Part shown: in pieces, positions 7,212 through 14,921 of the stretch
How the letters are laid out: every line of letters starts with the position of its first letter
Numbering within the stretch: position 1 is the first letter of the stretch
NCBI RefSeq assembly: GCF_900474185.1
Contig: NZ_UCNW01000008.1
Coordinates: 1 to 64,000, forward strand
Length of the DNA stretch: 64,000 nt
Source: Synechococcus sp. UW69
GTDB taxonomy: Bacteria; Cyanobacteriota; Cyanobacteriia; PCC-6307; Cyanobiaceae
Direction: 5' to 3'
Program-made: the position numbers and the translations under genes
Notes under the pieces: model-generated
What the model saw: the letters and a program-made list of their open reading frames with translations, nothing else
What the model was told of the DNA's origin: nothing
The model's database searches: none

Positions 7212-8262
7212 TCGGCACGGTCTTGGAGTCCTCTCCACCGTTGGCCGCAGGGGTAGCTGAACGGATGGTCTGAATCTTGGATAGCTCCTGACGCCCGGCC
7301 ATGACCACCTGGGCCATTTCTTTCAAACGCACTTCCAGCTCGCCCAGGGTCTGTTCCGCGTAACGGTTAGCGCCATCCTGAACACCTGCAGCCTCCTGAC
7401 GGCTGCGCTGGATCAGCGATTCGCACTGCTGCTGGGTCTGCTGGCGGAACTGAAGCGCATCGTTGTGGATCCGTTCGGCCTCGTCGCGGCCTTCCTTCTG
7501 AAGGCGCAGGGCTTCACGGCGGATGGTTTCCAGGTCCTGCAGTGCTTGTTGGCGGGTGTTCTCGTGTTGCTCAAGATGTTGACGCTTGAGCTCGGCAATC
7601 TCCTTCTCCATCGACTGAAGCTGAAGCTGCGCCTGCTGGCGGTTGGCTTCATGCTGATCTGCGTGTTGCCGCTTGAGCTCAACAGCGTTTTTCTCAATCT
7701 GCTGGATTTGTTTCTGGGCCTGTTGGCGGCTCGCTTCGTGTTGTTCGGCGTGCTGACGCTTCAGTTCAATCGCCTCTTGATCCAGCTGCTGGCGACGCTC
7801 CAGGGCCTCCTGCTCCAGCTGCTGCCGGCGGGCAGAGAACTGTTGCTCCATCTGTGCCAGCTTGCTTTGCATCTCCTGTTCGAGCTTGGCGCCCTGCTGA
7901 CGCGTCGTTTGAAGCAGTTGCTCACACTGCTGGCGGGTCTGATCACGCATCTCATTCACCTGCCGCTCCGCTTCCTGGCGGATGGCGGCATTGTTCACCA
8001 GCTGTTCGCGCTGGCGCTGGGCCTGATCAACGATCTCCTCTGCGCTCTTGCGGGCGGTGTTAATGAACTCGTCGCGCCGATCAATCAGCTTGGCGGCACG
8101 CTCAAGATCTGTTGGCAGTCCTTCCCGTACGGCATCGAGAAGCTCCACGGCATCTGTTTCATTGACCAGACGTCCGCCGGTGAAAGGGAGTCGACTGCCT
8201 TCCAGAACAACTTCCTCCAACTGGTCGAGTTGATCGAGAACGGTGAACCGGACGTCGTTCAT
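7156..8262 (-). CDS. long coiled-coil protein with three 29-residue repeats (DivIVA-like)
   Basis: 368 residues from ATG 8262. The first ~90 residues (DQLDQLEEVV, then DAVELLDAVREGLPTDLERAAKLIDRRDEFI) resemble a cyanobacterial family loosely annotated as DivIVA-like; the rest is almost all Gln/Glu/Arg coiled coil. Residues 166-252 contain three back-to-back 29-residue units beginning ELKRQH and continuing with EQHE or DQHE and RQQA. No membrane segment or enzyme motif. It follows coaD on the same strand with one base between them, so it is probably in that operon. A structural or division-related role is inference only. The plus-strand frame over the same bases is a long hydrophobic shadow. 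Confidence 0.8.
   Translation of the reverse strand: MNDVRFTVLDQLDQLEEVVLEGSRLPFTGGRLVNETDAVELLDAVREGLPTDLERAAKLIDRRDEFINTARKSAEEIVDQAQRQREQLVNNAAIRQEAERQVNEMRDQTRQQCEQLLQTTRQQGAKLEQEMQSKLAQMEQQFSARRQQLEQEALERRQQLDQEAIELKRQHAEQHEASRQQAQKQIQQIEKNAVELKRQHADQHEANRQQAQLQLQSMEKEIAELKRQHLEQHENTRQQALQDLETIRREALRLQKEGRDEAERIHNDALQFRQQTQQQCESLIQRSRQEAAGVQDGANRYAEQTLGELEVRLKEMAQVVMAGRQELSKIQTIRSATPAANGGEDSKTVPISRAHRAASRLRSMRGNG
7507..7767 (-). repeat. three tandem 87-base repeats inside the coiled-coil gene
   Basis: Units at 7767-7681, 7680-7594 and 7593-7507 (minus strand) each encode 29 residues starting ELKRQH. Exact unit length with no indels, and more similarity between units 1 and 2 than with 3, indicate stepwise tandem duplication. 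Copy number may differ between strains. Confidence 0.85.
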
Positions 8263-8263
8263 C

Positions 8264-8755
8264 TCAGCTGGTTGGGAAAGCCGAATTAAAGAGCCTGTTG
8301 AGGTCCTTCGCCACCTCTGGCGGCACCATGTGGTCGATGGATCCGCCAAAGCGGGCCACTTCCTTCACCACGGAGCTGCTGAGGAAGCTGTGCCGAGCAG
8401 TCGTGGCCATGAACACGGTCTCCAGATCCTCCGCTAGCGACCGGTTGGTGTGGGCGATCTGTAGCTCATATTCGAAGTCACTCATCGCTCGCAGGCCCCG
8501 CAGGATTAAGTCGGCGCGATGGGTGACAGCGCAGTTCACCGTGAGGCCATCGAAACTGATCACCTCAACGCCAGACAAATGGTGTGTCGATGTGCGGATC
8601 TGTTCGATTCGTTCTTCGATCGTGAAGGCAGGTCGCTTGCTCGGATTGCTGAGCACGGCAACGACCACTTCGCCAAAGAGACTTACCGCCCGCTCAATCA
8701 GGTCCATATGACCGTTGGTGAGGGGGTCGAAACTGCCTGGGTAGAGCGCCCGCAT
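8264..8755 (-). CDS. coaD: phosphopantetheine adenylyltransferase
   Basis: Transfers AMP from ATP to 4'-phosphopantetheine, the fourth step of coenzyme A synthesis. The nucleotidyltransferase signature is at the N-terminus: [19 protein letters not shown] with the (T/N)xGH motif, and the second ATP-binding motif appears as [11 protein letters not shown] near residues 124-134. Length 163 is normal. The ATG at 8755 fits, with the [11 protein letters not shown] start usual for CoaD. The coiled-coil gene follows downstream after one base. The gene is divergent from the flavin reductase gene, with a 69-base shared control region. Confidence 0.97.
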   Translation of the reverse strand: MRALYPGSFDPLTNGHMDLIERAVSLFGEVVVAVLSNPSKRPAFTIEERIEQIRTSTHHLSGVEVISFDGLTVNCAVTHRADLILRGLRAMSDFEYELQIAHTNRSLAEDLETVFMATTARHSFLSSSVVKEVARFGGSIDHMVPPEVAKDLNRLFNSAFPTS

Positions 8756-8824
8756 CGGGAATCAGCGATGGGCGGATCCTATGCAGCGGATTGCTGTTTA
8801 GATTTCGTCCATCGCACCCGTGCC

Positions 8825-9307
8825 ATGAGCCTCGACGCTGACGCCAAGAAGGTCCTGCTCCGCAAGATCCCCCATGGGCTTTTCATCTGCGGCGTTCGCA
8901 ACGGCGATGAGGTCAATGGTTTCACCGCCAGCTGGGTGACCCAGGGATCCTTCGAACCACCTCTGGTGGTGATGGGCGTTCGAGCCGACAGCAGCAGTCA
9001 CGCCATCATCGAAGCCACCGGCAAGTTCTCCCTGAATGTGCTGCGGGCCGACCAAAAAGATCTGGCTGCCGTTTTCTTCAAGCCCCAAAAGGCGCTTGGT
9101 GGTCGTTTTGAGGCGGCACCTTTTGAAGAGGGAGAGCTCGGCTTGCCTCTCCTCACCGATGCCGTCGGTGGTGTGGAGTGCGAACTCGTGGGGTCGATCA
9201 AGCATGGTGACCACACGGTCTTTGTTGGAGAAGTGAAAACAGCGCGTCTGATCGCTGATGGTGATGCGCTGAATCTGGCCAGCACCGGCTGGAATTACGG
9301 CGGCTGA
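8825..9307 (+). CDS. flavin reductase-like FMN-binding protein
   Basis: 160 residues of the flavin reductase-like domain family (FMN-binding split barrel). Typical features: an N-terminal GLFICGVRNGDEVNGFTASWVTQGSFEPP region where FMN phosphate binds, FSLNVLRADQ in the middle, and a C-terminal GDHTVFVGEVKTARL strand. In cyanobacteria such domains occur alone or fused to flavodiiron proteins; this one is stand-alone. The true substrate is not evident. ATG at 8825 is selected because homology starts there; upstream in-frame codons overlap the divergent coaD. uvrC begins 9 bases after its stop. Confidence 0.85.
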   Translation: MSLDADAKKVLLRKIPHGLFICGVRNGDEVNGFTASWVTQGSFEPPLVVMGVRADSSSHAIIEATGKFSLNVLRADQKDLAAVFFKPQKALGGRFEAAPFEEGELGLPLLTDAVGGVECELVGSIKHGDHTVFVGEVKTARLIADGDALNLASTGWNYGG

Positions 9308-9316
9308 GCTGACGAG

Positions 9317-11308
9317 GTGGATCCAGCTCCAGCTCCCGGTTCACCGCTGCTGACGCAGCCTGAACGTCTTGAACACCGCCTGAAGGAGATTCCCGCTGAA
9401 CCGGGTTGCTATCTGATGCGGGACGGCGACGACCGGATCCTCTACGTCGGTAAGTCGAAGTCCTTGCGCAGTCGGGTGCGCAGTTATTTCCGCAGTCGGC
9501 ACGATCTGTCGCCACGGATCCGCCTGATGACGCGCCAGGTCTGCGAGATCGAGTTCATCGTGACCGACAGCGAGGCGGAAGCCCTCGTTCTTGAATCCAA
9601 CCTGATCAAGAACCATCAGCCGCACTTCAACGTGCTGCTCAAGGACGACAAGAAATACCCCTACCTCTGCATCACCTGGAGTGAGGCCTATCCAAGGATT
9701 TTCATCACCCGTCGCCGTCGTTTCCGCAGTCCCCTGGATCGCTTCTATGGGCCCTATGTCGATGTTGGGCTGTTGCGTCGCACGCTGTTCCTGGTGAAAC
9801 GCGTCTTCCCGCTGCGGCAGCGGCCACGACCGATGTATCCCGACCGCACCTGCCTCAACTACAACATCGGCCGTTGTCCTGGGGTTTGTCAGGAAAAAAT
9901 CAGCTCCGAGGACTACCACCGCACCATTCGCAAGGTGGCGATGGTGTTTCAGGGCCGCAGCGATGAGTTGCAACAGCTGCTTCAGGAGCAGATGGGGCGT
10001 TACGCCGAGCGGATGGATTACGAATCGGCAGCCCGCGTGCGTGATCAACTTCAGGGTCTGGATCAGCTCACCGCAGACCAAAAGATGAGCCTGCCGGACT
10101 CTTCCGTGAGCCGTGATGTTCTTGCCCTTGCGTTTGATGATCGGCTGGCGGCCGTCCAGCTGTTTCAGATGCGGGCCGGGAAGCTGGTGGGACGTCTCGG
10201 CTACACCGCCGATGCGTCTGGTTTGGAGCCTGGCCTGATCCTGCAGCGCGTGATTGAAGAGCACTACAGCCAGGTGGATTCCGTTGAGGTTCCGCCCGAG
10301 CTTTTGGTTCAACACGCTTTGCCCCAGCAGACGCTGATGGAGGACTGGTTGTCGGAACAACGGGAGCGTCGGGTGCAGATCCACTGCCCGCAGCGCCAGC
10401 AAAAGGCCGACCTGATCGAACTGGTTCAGCGCAATGCTGAGTTTGAGTTGCTTCGCGCCAAGCAGGGGCAGGAGAAGCAGTCTTTGGCGACGGAGGATCT
10501 GGCGCAGCTGCTGGAGTTACCGACCCCGCCGCGGCGGATTGAGGGGTATGACATCAGCCACATCCAGGGCAGCGATGCCGTGGCCTCGCAGGTGGTGTTC
10601 ATTGATGGACTGCCCGCCAAGCAGCACTACCGCAAATACAAAATCCGCAGCAGCAGCATCCGAGCTGGCCACAGCGACGACTTCATGGCGATGGCGGAAA
10701 TCATGCGTCGCCGTTTTCGACGTTGGGCTCGGGCGAAAGCTGAGGGGGTGGATGTGGGGGCGCTGCGACACAAAGGCGGCAGTGCGCTGCAAACCGACGG
10801 CCTTAACGACTGGCCCGATGTGGTGATGATCGATGGGGGCAAGGGCCAGCTTTCCGCCGTGATGGAGGCCCTGCGCGAACTGGATCTACATGAGGATCTG
10901 AACGTCTGCTCGCTCGCCAAACAGCGCGAAGAGGTTTTTCTCCCGGGTGAAAGCCAACCGCTGGAGAGTGAACCGGACCAGCTCGGTGTTGTGCTTCTGC
11001 GCCGGTTGCGGGACGAAGCTCACCGTTTTGCCGTCACCTTCCATCGCCAGCAGCGGGGAGAACGGATGAAGCGGTCTCGCCTGTCTGACATCCCAGGGGT
11101 TGGGCCGAAGCGGGTGAAGGATCTTCTGGCCCATTTCCATTCGATCGATGCCATCCAGTTGGCGTCGATCGAGACCCTCTCCAAAGCACCTGGTGTGGGC
11201 CCCGCGCTGGCCCGCGATATCCATGACTTCTTCCACCCTTCAGAGGACGGGGACGACGGTGTTGACGGGGCTGCTTTAGAAGAACAGCCTCAGGAACTCT
11301 CCGCATGA
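9317..11308 (+). CDS. uvrC: excinuclease ABC subunit C
   Basis: Makes the dual incisions in nucleotide excision repair after UvrAB finds damage. Domain order: GIY-YIG nuclease at about residues 27-110 ([21 protein letters not shown]), a cysteine-containing segment [13 protein letters not shown] near 176, UVR motif near 215-250, an RNase H-like endonuclease domain ([15 protein letters not shown] and [12 protein letters not shown]), and two helix-hairpin-helix motifs at the C-terminus ([25 protein letters not shown]). 663 residues. Start is GTG at 9317. The end overlaps the next start (ATGA at 11305). Confidence 0.97.
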   Translation: MDPAPAPGSPLLTQPERLEHRLKEIPAEPGCYLMRDGDDRILYVGKSKSLRSRVRSYFRSRHDLSPRIRLMTRQVCEIEFIVTDSEAEALVLESNLIKNHQPHFNVLLKDDKKYPYLCITWSEAYPRIFITRRRRFRSPLDRFYGPYVDVGLLRRTLFLVKRVFPLRQRPRPMYPDRTCLNYNIGRCPGVCQEKISSEDYHRTIRKVAMVFQGRSDELQQLLQEQMGRYAERMDYESAARVRDQLQGLDQLTADQKMSLPDSSVSRDVLALAFDDRLAAVQLFQMRAGKLVGRLGYTADASGLEPGLILQRVIEEHYSQVDSVEVPPELLVQHALPQQTLMEDWLSEQRERRVQIHCPQRQQKADLIELVQRNAEFELLRAKQGQEKQSLATEDLAQLLELPTPPRRIEGYDISHIQGSDAVASQVVFIDGLPAKQHYRKYKIRSSSIRAGHSDDFMAMAEIMRRRFRRWARAKAEGVDVGALRHKGGSALQTDGLNDWPDVVMIDGGKGQLSAVMEALRELDLHEDLNVCSLAKQREEVFLPGESQPLESEPDQLGVVLLRRLRDEAHRFAVTFHRQQRGERMKRSRLSDIPGVGPKRVKDLLAHFHSIDAIQLASIETLSKAPGVGPALARDIHDFFHPSEDGDDGVDGAALEEQPQELSA

Positions 11309-11592
11309 TCCGTCATCTCTGCATGGCCCTGGCAGGAGTGCTTCTATTCGCCACCCCGGTTTGGGCGTCTCCCGGCCTCTGCACAGGGCCTGTGTGTGCC
11401 GACGGCATCACCCGCAGTGCCAAGAATCATTGGCAGTTGGTGCTGCGTCTCAACGACCAGCAAGGCCATCACGAAAAGGTGGTGATGAATTGCCGGGCCG
11501 GCCAGCTGAGCCCCATGTCCGGTCCTGTGGACCGGGCCTATGCCACCGCCCTCGGTCGTCGTGCCTGCCGTCTTGCGGGTGAGGACAGCTGA
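11305..11592 (+). CDS. small exported hypothetical protein
   Basis: 95 residues with a clear signal peptide (residues 1-21, [16 protein letters not shown] then S) and a mature part with four cysteines ([24 protein letters not shown]), so disulfide bonds are likely outside the cytoplasm. No named domain recognised. It overlaps the uvrC stop by four bases (ATGA), so it is translated from the same message, and the photolyase gene begins two bases after its stop. Similar small exported proteins are common in marine Synechococcus. Confidence 0.75.
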   Translation: MIRHLCMALAGVLLFATPVWASPGLCTGPVCADGITRSAKNHWQLVLRLNDQQGHHEKVVMNCRAGQLSPMSGPVDRAYATALGRRACRLAGEDS

Positions 11593-11594
11593 CG

Positions 11595-13082
11595 GTGGAC
11601 CTCAGCCTCGTTTTTCCCCATCAGCTGTTTGAGCATCATCCTGCGATTCGTCCAGGACGGCCCGTTGCCCTGATCGAGGATCCGCTCTTCTTTGGTTCCG
11701 ACCCCACCTGGCCGATGCAGGTGCATCGGCAGCGTCTTCTCCTTCATCGAGCATCGATGACGGCCTACGCCGAGATGCTTCAAGCCAAGGGCCTCACCGT
11801 TCTTCGCGTTCTGCAGGGGCAGGTGGGCGACACCGCTGAGATCCTGGCTGATCTTGTGGCCCAGGGATACCGCTCTTTTTATCTGGCGGATCCGGTGGAC
11901 GACGTCCTCTCGAAACGGATCTCAGCCTTTGCATCGCGGCATCAATGCGGCCTAGAAATCGTCCCCACACCGATGCTGCTCACCCCAGCTGCGGTGATCG
12001 ATGAACACTTCGCTGCTGGCAAGAAGCCCTTGATGGGTCGCTTCTACGAGATGCAGCGCAAGCGACTGGATCTGTTGATCGAACCTGAGGGTGGCCCCGT
12101 TGGCGGGCGCTGGAGTTTTGATGCCGATAACCGCAAGAAGCTGCCCAAAGGCATCGTTGTTCCTGATCCACCAGTGGAGCGCTCGACGGCAGCCGTTGAC
12201 CAAGCGCGGCAGCAGCTGATCGAGGAGGGTGTGGCTGGTATCGGCAGCTGGGATTCGTTTCATTACCCCGTGACCCATTTGGATGCTGCCCGCTGGCTGG
12301 ATGCGTTTCTCGACCAACGGTTGCGAGAGTTCGGGGCCTATGAAGATGCGATCAGCACCCAGCACCGGGTGATGTGGCACAGCGTGCTCACACCGATGCT
12401 GAACATCGGGTTGCTCACGCCACAACAGGTGCTGGATCGCACGCTCGAGCGAGCTGCGAGCGGCGATGTTCCCTTGAATTCACTTGAAGGATTTCTGCGT
12501 CAGGTCGTCGGCTGGCGGGAGTTCATGGCCGCGATGTACCGGCGCCATGGGGTGGAGATGCGAAAGGGCAATTTCTGGGGTTTCGAAGACCGACCGATTC
12601 CCTCTGCCTTCTACACCGCATCAACGGGCCTGCCCCCGATTGATGACGCCATCCGTCATGCGCTCGAGACCGGCTACTGCCACCACATCGAACGCTTGAT
12701 GCTCCTGGGCAACGTGATGCTCCTCTGCGGATTCCATCCAACCCGGATCTACACCTGGTTCATGGAGCTTTTTGTCGATGCTTACGACTGGGTGATGGTG
12801 CCCAACGTTTATGGAATGAGTCAGTTCGCCGATGGTGGGCTGTTCACGACCAAGCCCTATCTGTCGGGTTCGAATTACGTGCGCAAGATGTCGGACTACC
12901 GCAAGGGGGAGTGGTGCGACACCTGGGATGGATTGTTCTGGACCTTCATCCACCGCCATCAGGACTTCTTCCGTCGCCAATACCGGCTGGCGATGATGGC
13001 CCGAAACCTGGATCGCATGGGCCCTGATGCTCTCTTGGCCCATCAGCGCCGGGCCAGCGATTTTCTTGACGGGCTCACCTGA
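11595..13082 (+). CDS. photolyase/cryptochrome family protein, FeS-BCP type, with altered Fe-S ligand region
   Basis: 495 residues. The order and conserved motifs fit the bacterial (6-4) photolyase-like group (FeS-BCP): N-terminal antenna domain, FYEMQRKRLDLL near 150, and the FAD-binding C-terminal half with GWREFM, YCHHIERLMLLGN (361-373), DAYDWVMVPNVYGMSQFADGG and TKPYLSGSNY. Characterised members bind a 4Fe-4S cluster with four cysteines. Here Cys362 and Cys441 remain, but the YCxxC pair is replaced by SDYRKGEWC with about ten residues missing, so a normal cluster is unlikely. Probably a light-driven DNA repair enzyme, fitting its place next to uvrC. GTG start at 11595. Confidence 0.85.
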   Translation: MDLSLVFPHQLFEHHPAIRPGRPVALIEDPLFFGSDPTWPMQVHRQRLLLHRASMTAYAEMLQAKGLTVLRVLQGQVGDTAEILADLVAQGYRSFYLADPVDDVLSKRISAFASRHQCGLEIVPTPMLLTPAAVIDEHFAAGKKPLMGRFYEMQRKRLDLLIEPEGGPVGGRWSFDADNRKKLPKGIVVPDPPVERSTAAVDQARQQLIEEGVAGIGSWDSFHYPVTHLDAARWLDAFLDQRLREFGAYEDAISTQHRVMWHSVLTPMLNIGLLTPQQVLDRTLERAASGDVPLNSLEGFLRQVVGWREFMAAMYRRHGVEMRKGNFWGFEDRPIPSAFYTASTGLPPIDDAIRHALETGYCHHIERLMLLGNVMLLCGFHPTRIYTWFMELFVDAYDWVMVPNVYGMSQFADGGLFTTKPYLSGSNYVRKMSDYRKGEWCDTWDGLFWTFIHRHQDFFRRQYRLAMMARNLDRMGPDALLAHQRRASDFLDGLT

Positions 13083-13111
13083 ACCCTGCGTAAGGTCGCT
13101 TCAGATCGGCT

Positions 13112-13690
13112 GTGTTGATGACGTTCTCGCCCGAGGCCTACCTCTGGTTCAAGACCCTGCACATCGTTGGGGTTGTGGTGTGGTTTGCGGGCCTCTTTTA
13201 TCTGGTGCGCCTGTTCATCTACCACGTCGAAACCGAGGAGCTGGCGCCGGAACTGCAACAGCCGTTCCGGGATCAGTACACCTTGATGGAGAAACGTCTC
13301 GCCAACATCATCACCACGCCCGGCATGGCTGTGGCTGTCTCGATGGCCATCGGCCTGCTGTTGGCTCAACCGTCTTGGCTTCAGCAGGGCTGGATGCACG
13401 CCAAACTTGCTTTTGTGGCAGCCCTGCTGGCCTATCACGTGTTTTGTTATCGGCTTATGGGCCAACTGCACGCGGGCACCTGCGCCTGGTCGGGCAAGCA
13501 GCTTCGGGCTCTTAATGAGCTGCCCACCCTGCTGCTGGTGATCGTGGTGATGCTGGTGGTGTTCAAGACGCAATTCCCCACAAGCGCGGCGACCTGGTTC
13601 ATCGTTGCCCTGGTGGTGTTCATGGCCGCGTCGATCCAGTTCTATGCCCGCTGGCGGCGTCTGCGGGCTGAAGCCTCTGCTAAAGCCTGA
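13112..13690 (+). CDS. hemJ: protoporphyrinogen IX oxidase, HemJ type
   Basis: Membrane protein that oxidises protoporphyrinogen IX to protoporphyrin IX in haem and chlorophyll synthesis; most cyanobacteria use HemJ instead of HemG or HemY. About 192 residues with four or five hydrophobic helices. The conserved start (YLWFKTLHIVGVVVWFAGLFYLVRLFIYH) with its histidine and the LMEKRLANIITTPGM segment are typical, as is WMHAKLAFVAALLAYH. Starts at GTG 13112 or ATG 13118. The PHP-domain gene begins one base after its stop, so the two likely form an operon. Confidence 0.95.
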   Translation: MLMTFSPEAYLWFKTLHIVGVVVWFAGLFYLVRLFIYHVETEELAPELQQPFRDQYTLMEKRLANIITTPGMAVAVSMAIGLLLAQPSWLQQGWMHAKLAFVAALLAYHVFCYRLMGQLHAGTCAWSGKQLRALNELPTLLLVIVVMLVVFKTQFPTSAATWFIVALVVFMAASIQFYARWRRLRAEASAKA

Positions 13691-13691
13691 G

Positions 13692-14339
13692 ATGACCCAC
13701 CCCCTCAAGGCCGTCCTCGAGCAGGTGGGACCGTCGAGCTGCCCCACCACGCACAACTTTCACTGCCACACCGTCTGCAGTGACGGAAGCCTCGAACCGC
13801 TCGAGCTCATCCAACAGGCCACCGAGCTGGGGCTCCAGCACCTGGCGGTGACGGATCACCACAGCTCCCAGGCCCACAGGGAGATCCGTGCCTGGTTAGA
13901 TCAGCAACGCGGCGCCGGTGCTGTGTGTCCCATGGTCTGGAGCGGGATGGAAATCAGTGCTTTGCTGAAGGGATGCCTTGTGCATGTGCTGGCCCTCGGC
14001 TTTGAGCTGCACCATCAAGCACTTCAGCCTTACAACCGCGGTGATGCCGTCGTTGGTGAACCGTTGCGTGCCGAGGCGGTGGTCAAGGCCATTCATGCCG
14101 CCGGCGGATTGGCGATCCTTGCTCATCCCGCCCGGTATCGCCTTGACCATGACGTTCTGATCAACGAGGCGGCTCGGCTGGGTTTCGATGGGGGTGAGGC
14201 CTGGTACGACTACGACATGCAAACGACCTGGTCTGCCAGCCCGTTGATCTGCGACTCCATCGATCGTCAGCTCGGCAACCTTGGCCTTTTGCGTACGTGT
14301 GGCACTGATACCCATGGAATTGACCTTCGTGGCCGCTAA
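13692..14339 (+). CDS. PHP-domain phosphoesterase
   Basis: 215 residues of the PHP family (metal-dependent phosphoesterases; several members act on nucleotide 3',5'-bisphosphates or RNA ends). Metal-binding motifs: HCHTVCSDG at about 19-27, TDHH near 55, an LAHPARY histidine near 143, and CGTDTHG near the C-terminus. Substrate not evident; similarity to the RNase AM/YciV group is the best guess. ATG 13692 is taken because homology begins soon after it. It follows hemJ by one base. Confidence 0.85.
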   Translation: MTHPLKAVLEQVGPSSCPTTHNFHCHTVCSDGSLEPLELIQQATELGLQHLAVTDHHSSQAHREIRAWLDQQRGAGAVCPMVWSGMEISALLKGCLVHVLALGFELHHQALQPYNRGDAVVGEPLRAEAVVKAIHAAGGLAILAHPARYRLDHDVLINEAARLGFDGGEAWYDYDMQTTWSASPLICDSIDRQLGNLGLLRTCGTDTHGIDLRGR

Positions 14340-14366
14340 GTTCGGTCCATCTCAGTTCCGGTCGAC

Positions 14367-14921
14367 ATGGGCTTCTTGGATCGTCTGCTGAAAAAGGATT
14401 CCGCAGAGTCCGACTCCTCGATTGAGCCTCGCAAGCCAGCGAAGGAGAAGCCGGCGGAGTTCTTCCTCGATGCAGATTCCTCATCCTCACTGGGGGATGT
14501 GAACTACATGCGGGAGTCGAAAACGATTCGCCGCACCTTCCCCGGCACGGCTGCCAGCCCCGGAACGAAGGAACAGATCATGGAGGTGGCTGCCGAAACC
14601 GAGAAGCTTGAGAAGCGCAGCGAAGGCCTTGGCGGTGTCGTCAAGAAGGATGAATCCGTCAACATCACAGCCGGCATTCCCAAGCCGGTGAAGAAAACCT
14701 TTGCTGAACAGGTGAGCACGAAGGAGATGAGCCAGCGCCTCAAGGGCACGGCCATCACCGGGGTGAATACCCCTGCTGCGGCTGATGCAGCTCCTGTCGG
14801 TCGCAAGGAAGAGCTAAAGGCCCCGGCGGAACCGACGGCCAAGGTTGGCTCCTCTGCACCATCCTCCAAGCCTGGATCGATCGATCCCTTCCGTCAGATG
14901 GTCCGCGATCTCAACAAATAG
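14367..14921 (+). CDS. conserved cyanobacterial hypothetical protein, disordered
   Basis: 184 residues, highly charged and low in hydrophobics. The N-terminal MGFLDRLLKKD start, an acidic FFLDADSSSSLGDVNYMR stretch at about 37-54 followed by SKTIRRTFPG, a lysine-rich middle and an Ala/Pro/Ser tail ending DPFRQMVRDLNK form a pattern I remember from unannotated proteins in marine Synechococcus and Prochlorococcus. No catalytic motif and no membrane segment. Likely largely disordered. The last 11 bases overlap the 3' end of cobN on the other strand. Confidence 0.75.
   Translation: MGFLDRLLKKDSAESDSSIEPRKPAKEKPAEFFLDADSSSSLGDVNYMRESKTIRRTFPGTAASPGTKEQIMEVAAETEKLEKRSEGLGGVVKKDESVNITAGIPKPVKKTFAEQVSTKEMSQRLKGTAITGVNTPAAADAAPVGRKEELKAPAEPTAKVGSSAPSSKPGSIDPFRQMVRDLNK

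Noticed and set aside
7465-8289. Long plus-strand frame of 274 hydrophobic, leucine-rich residues
   Set aside because: It is the antisense shadow of the Gln/Glu-rich coiled-coil gene; CAG and GAG codons on the other strand read as leucine.
9341-10402. Minus-strand frame of 353 residues
   Set aside because: Antisense of uvrC.
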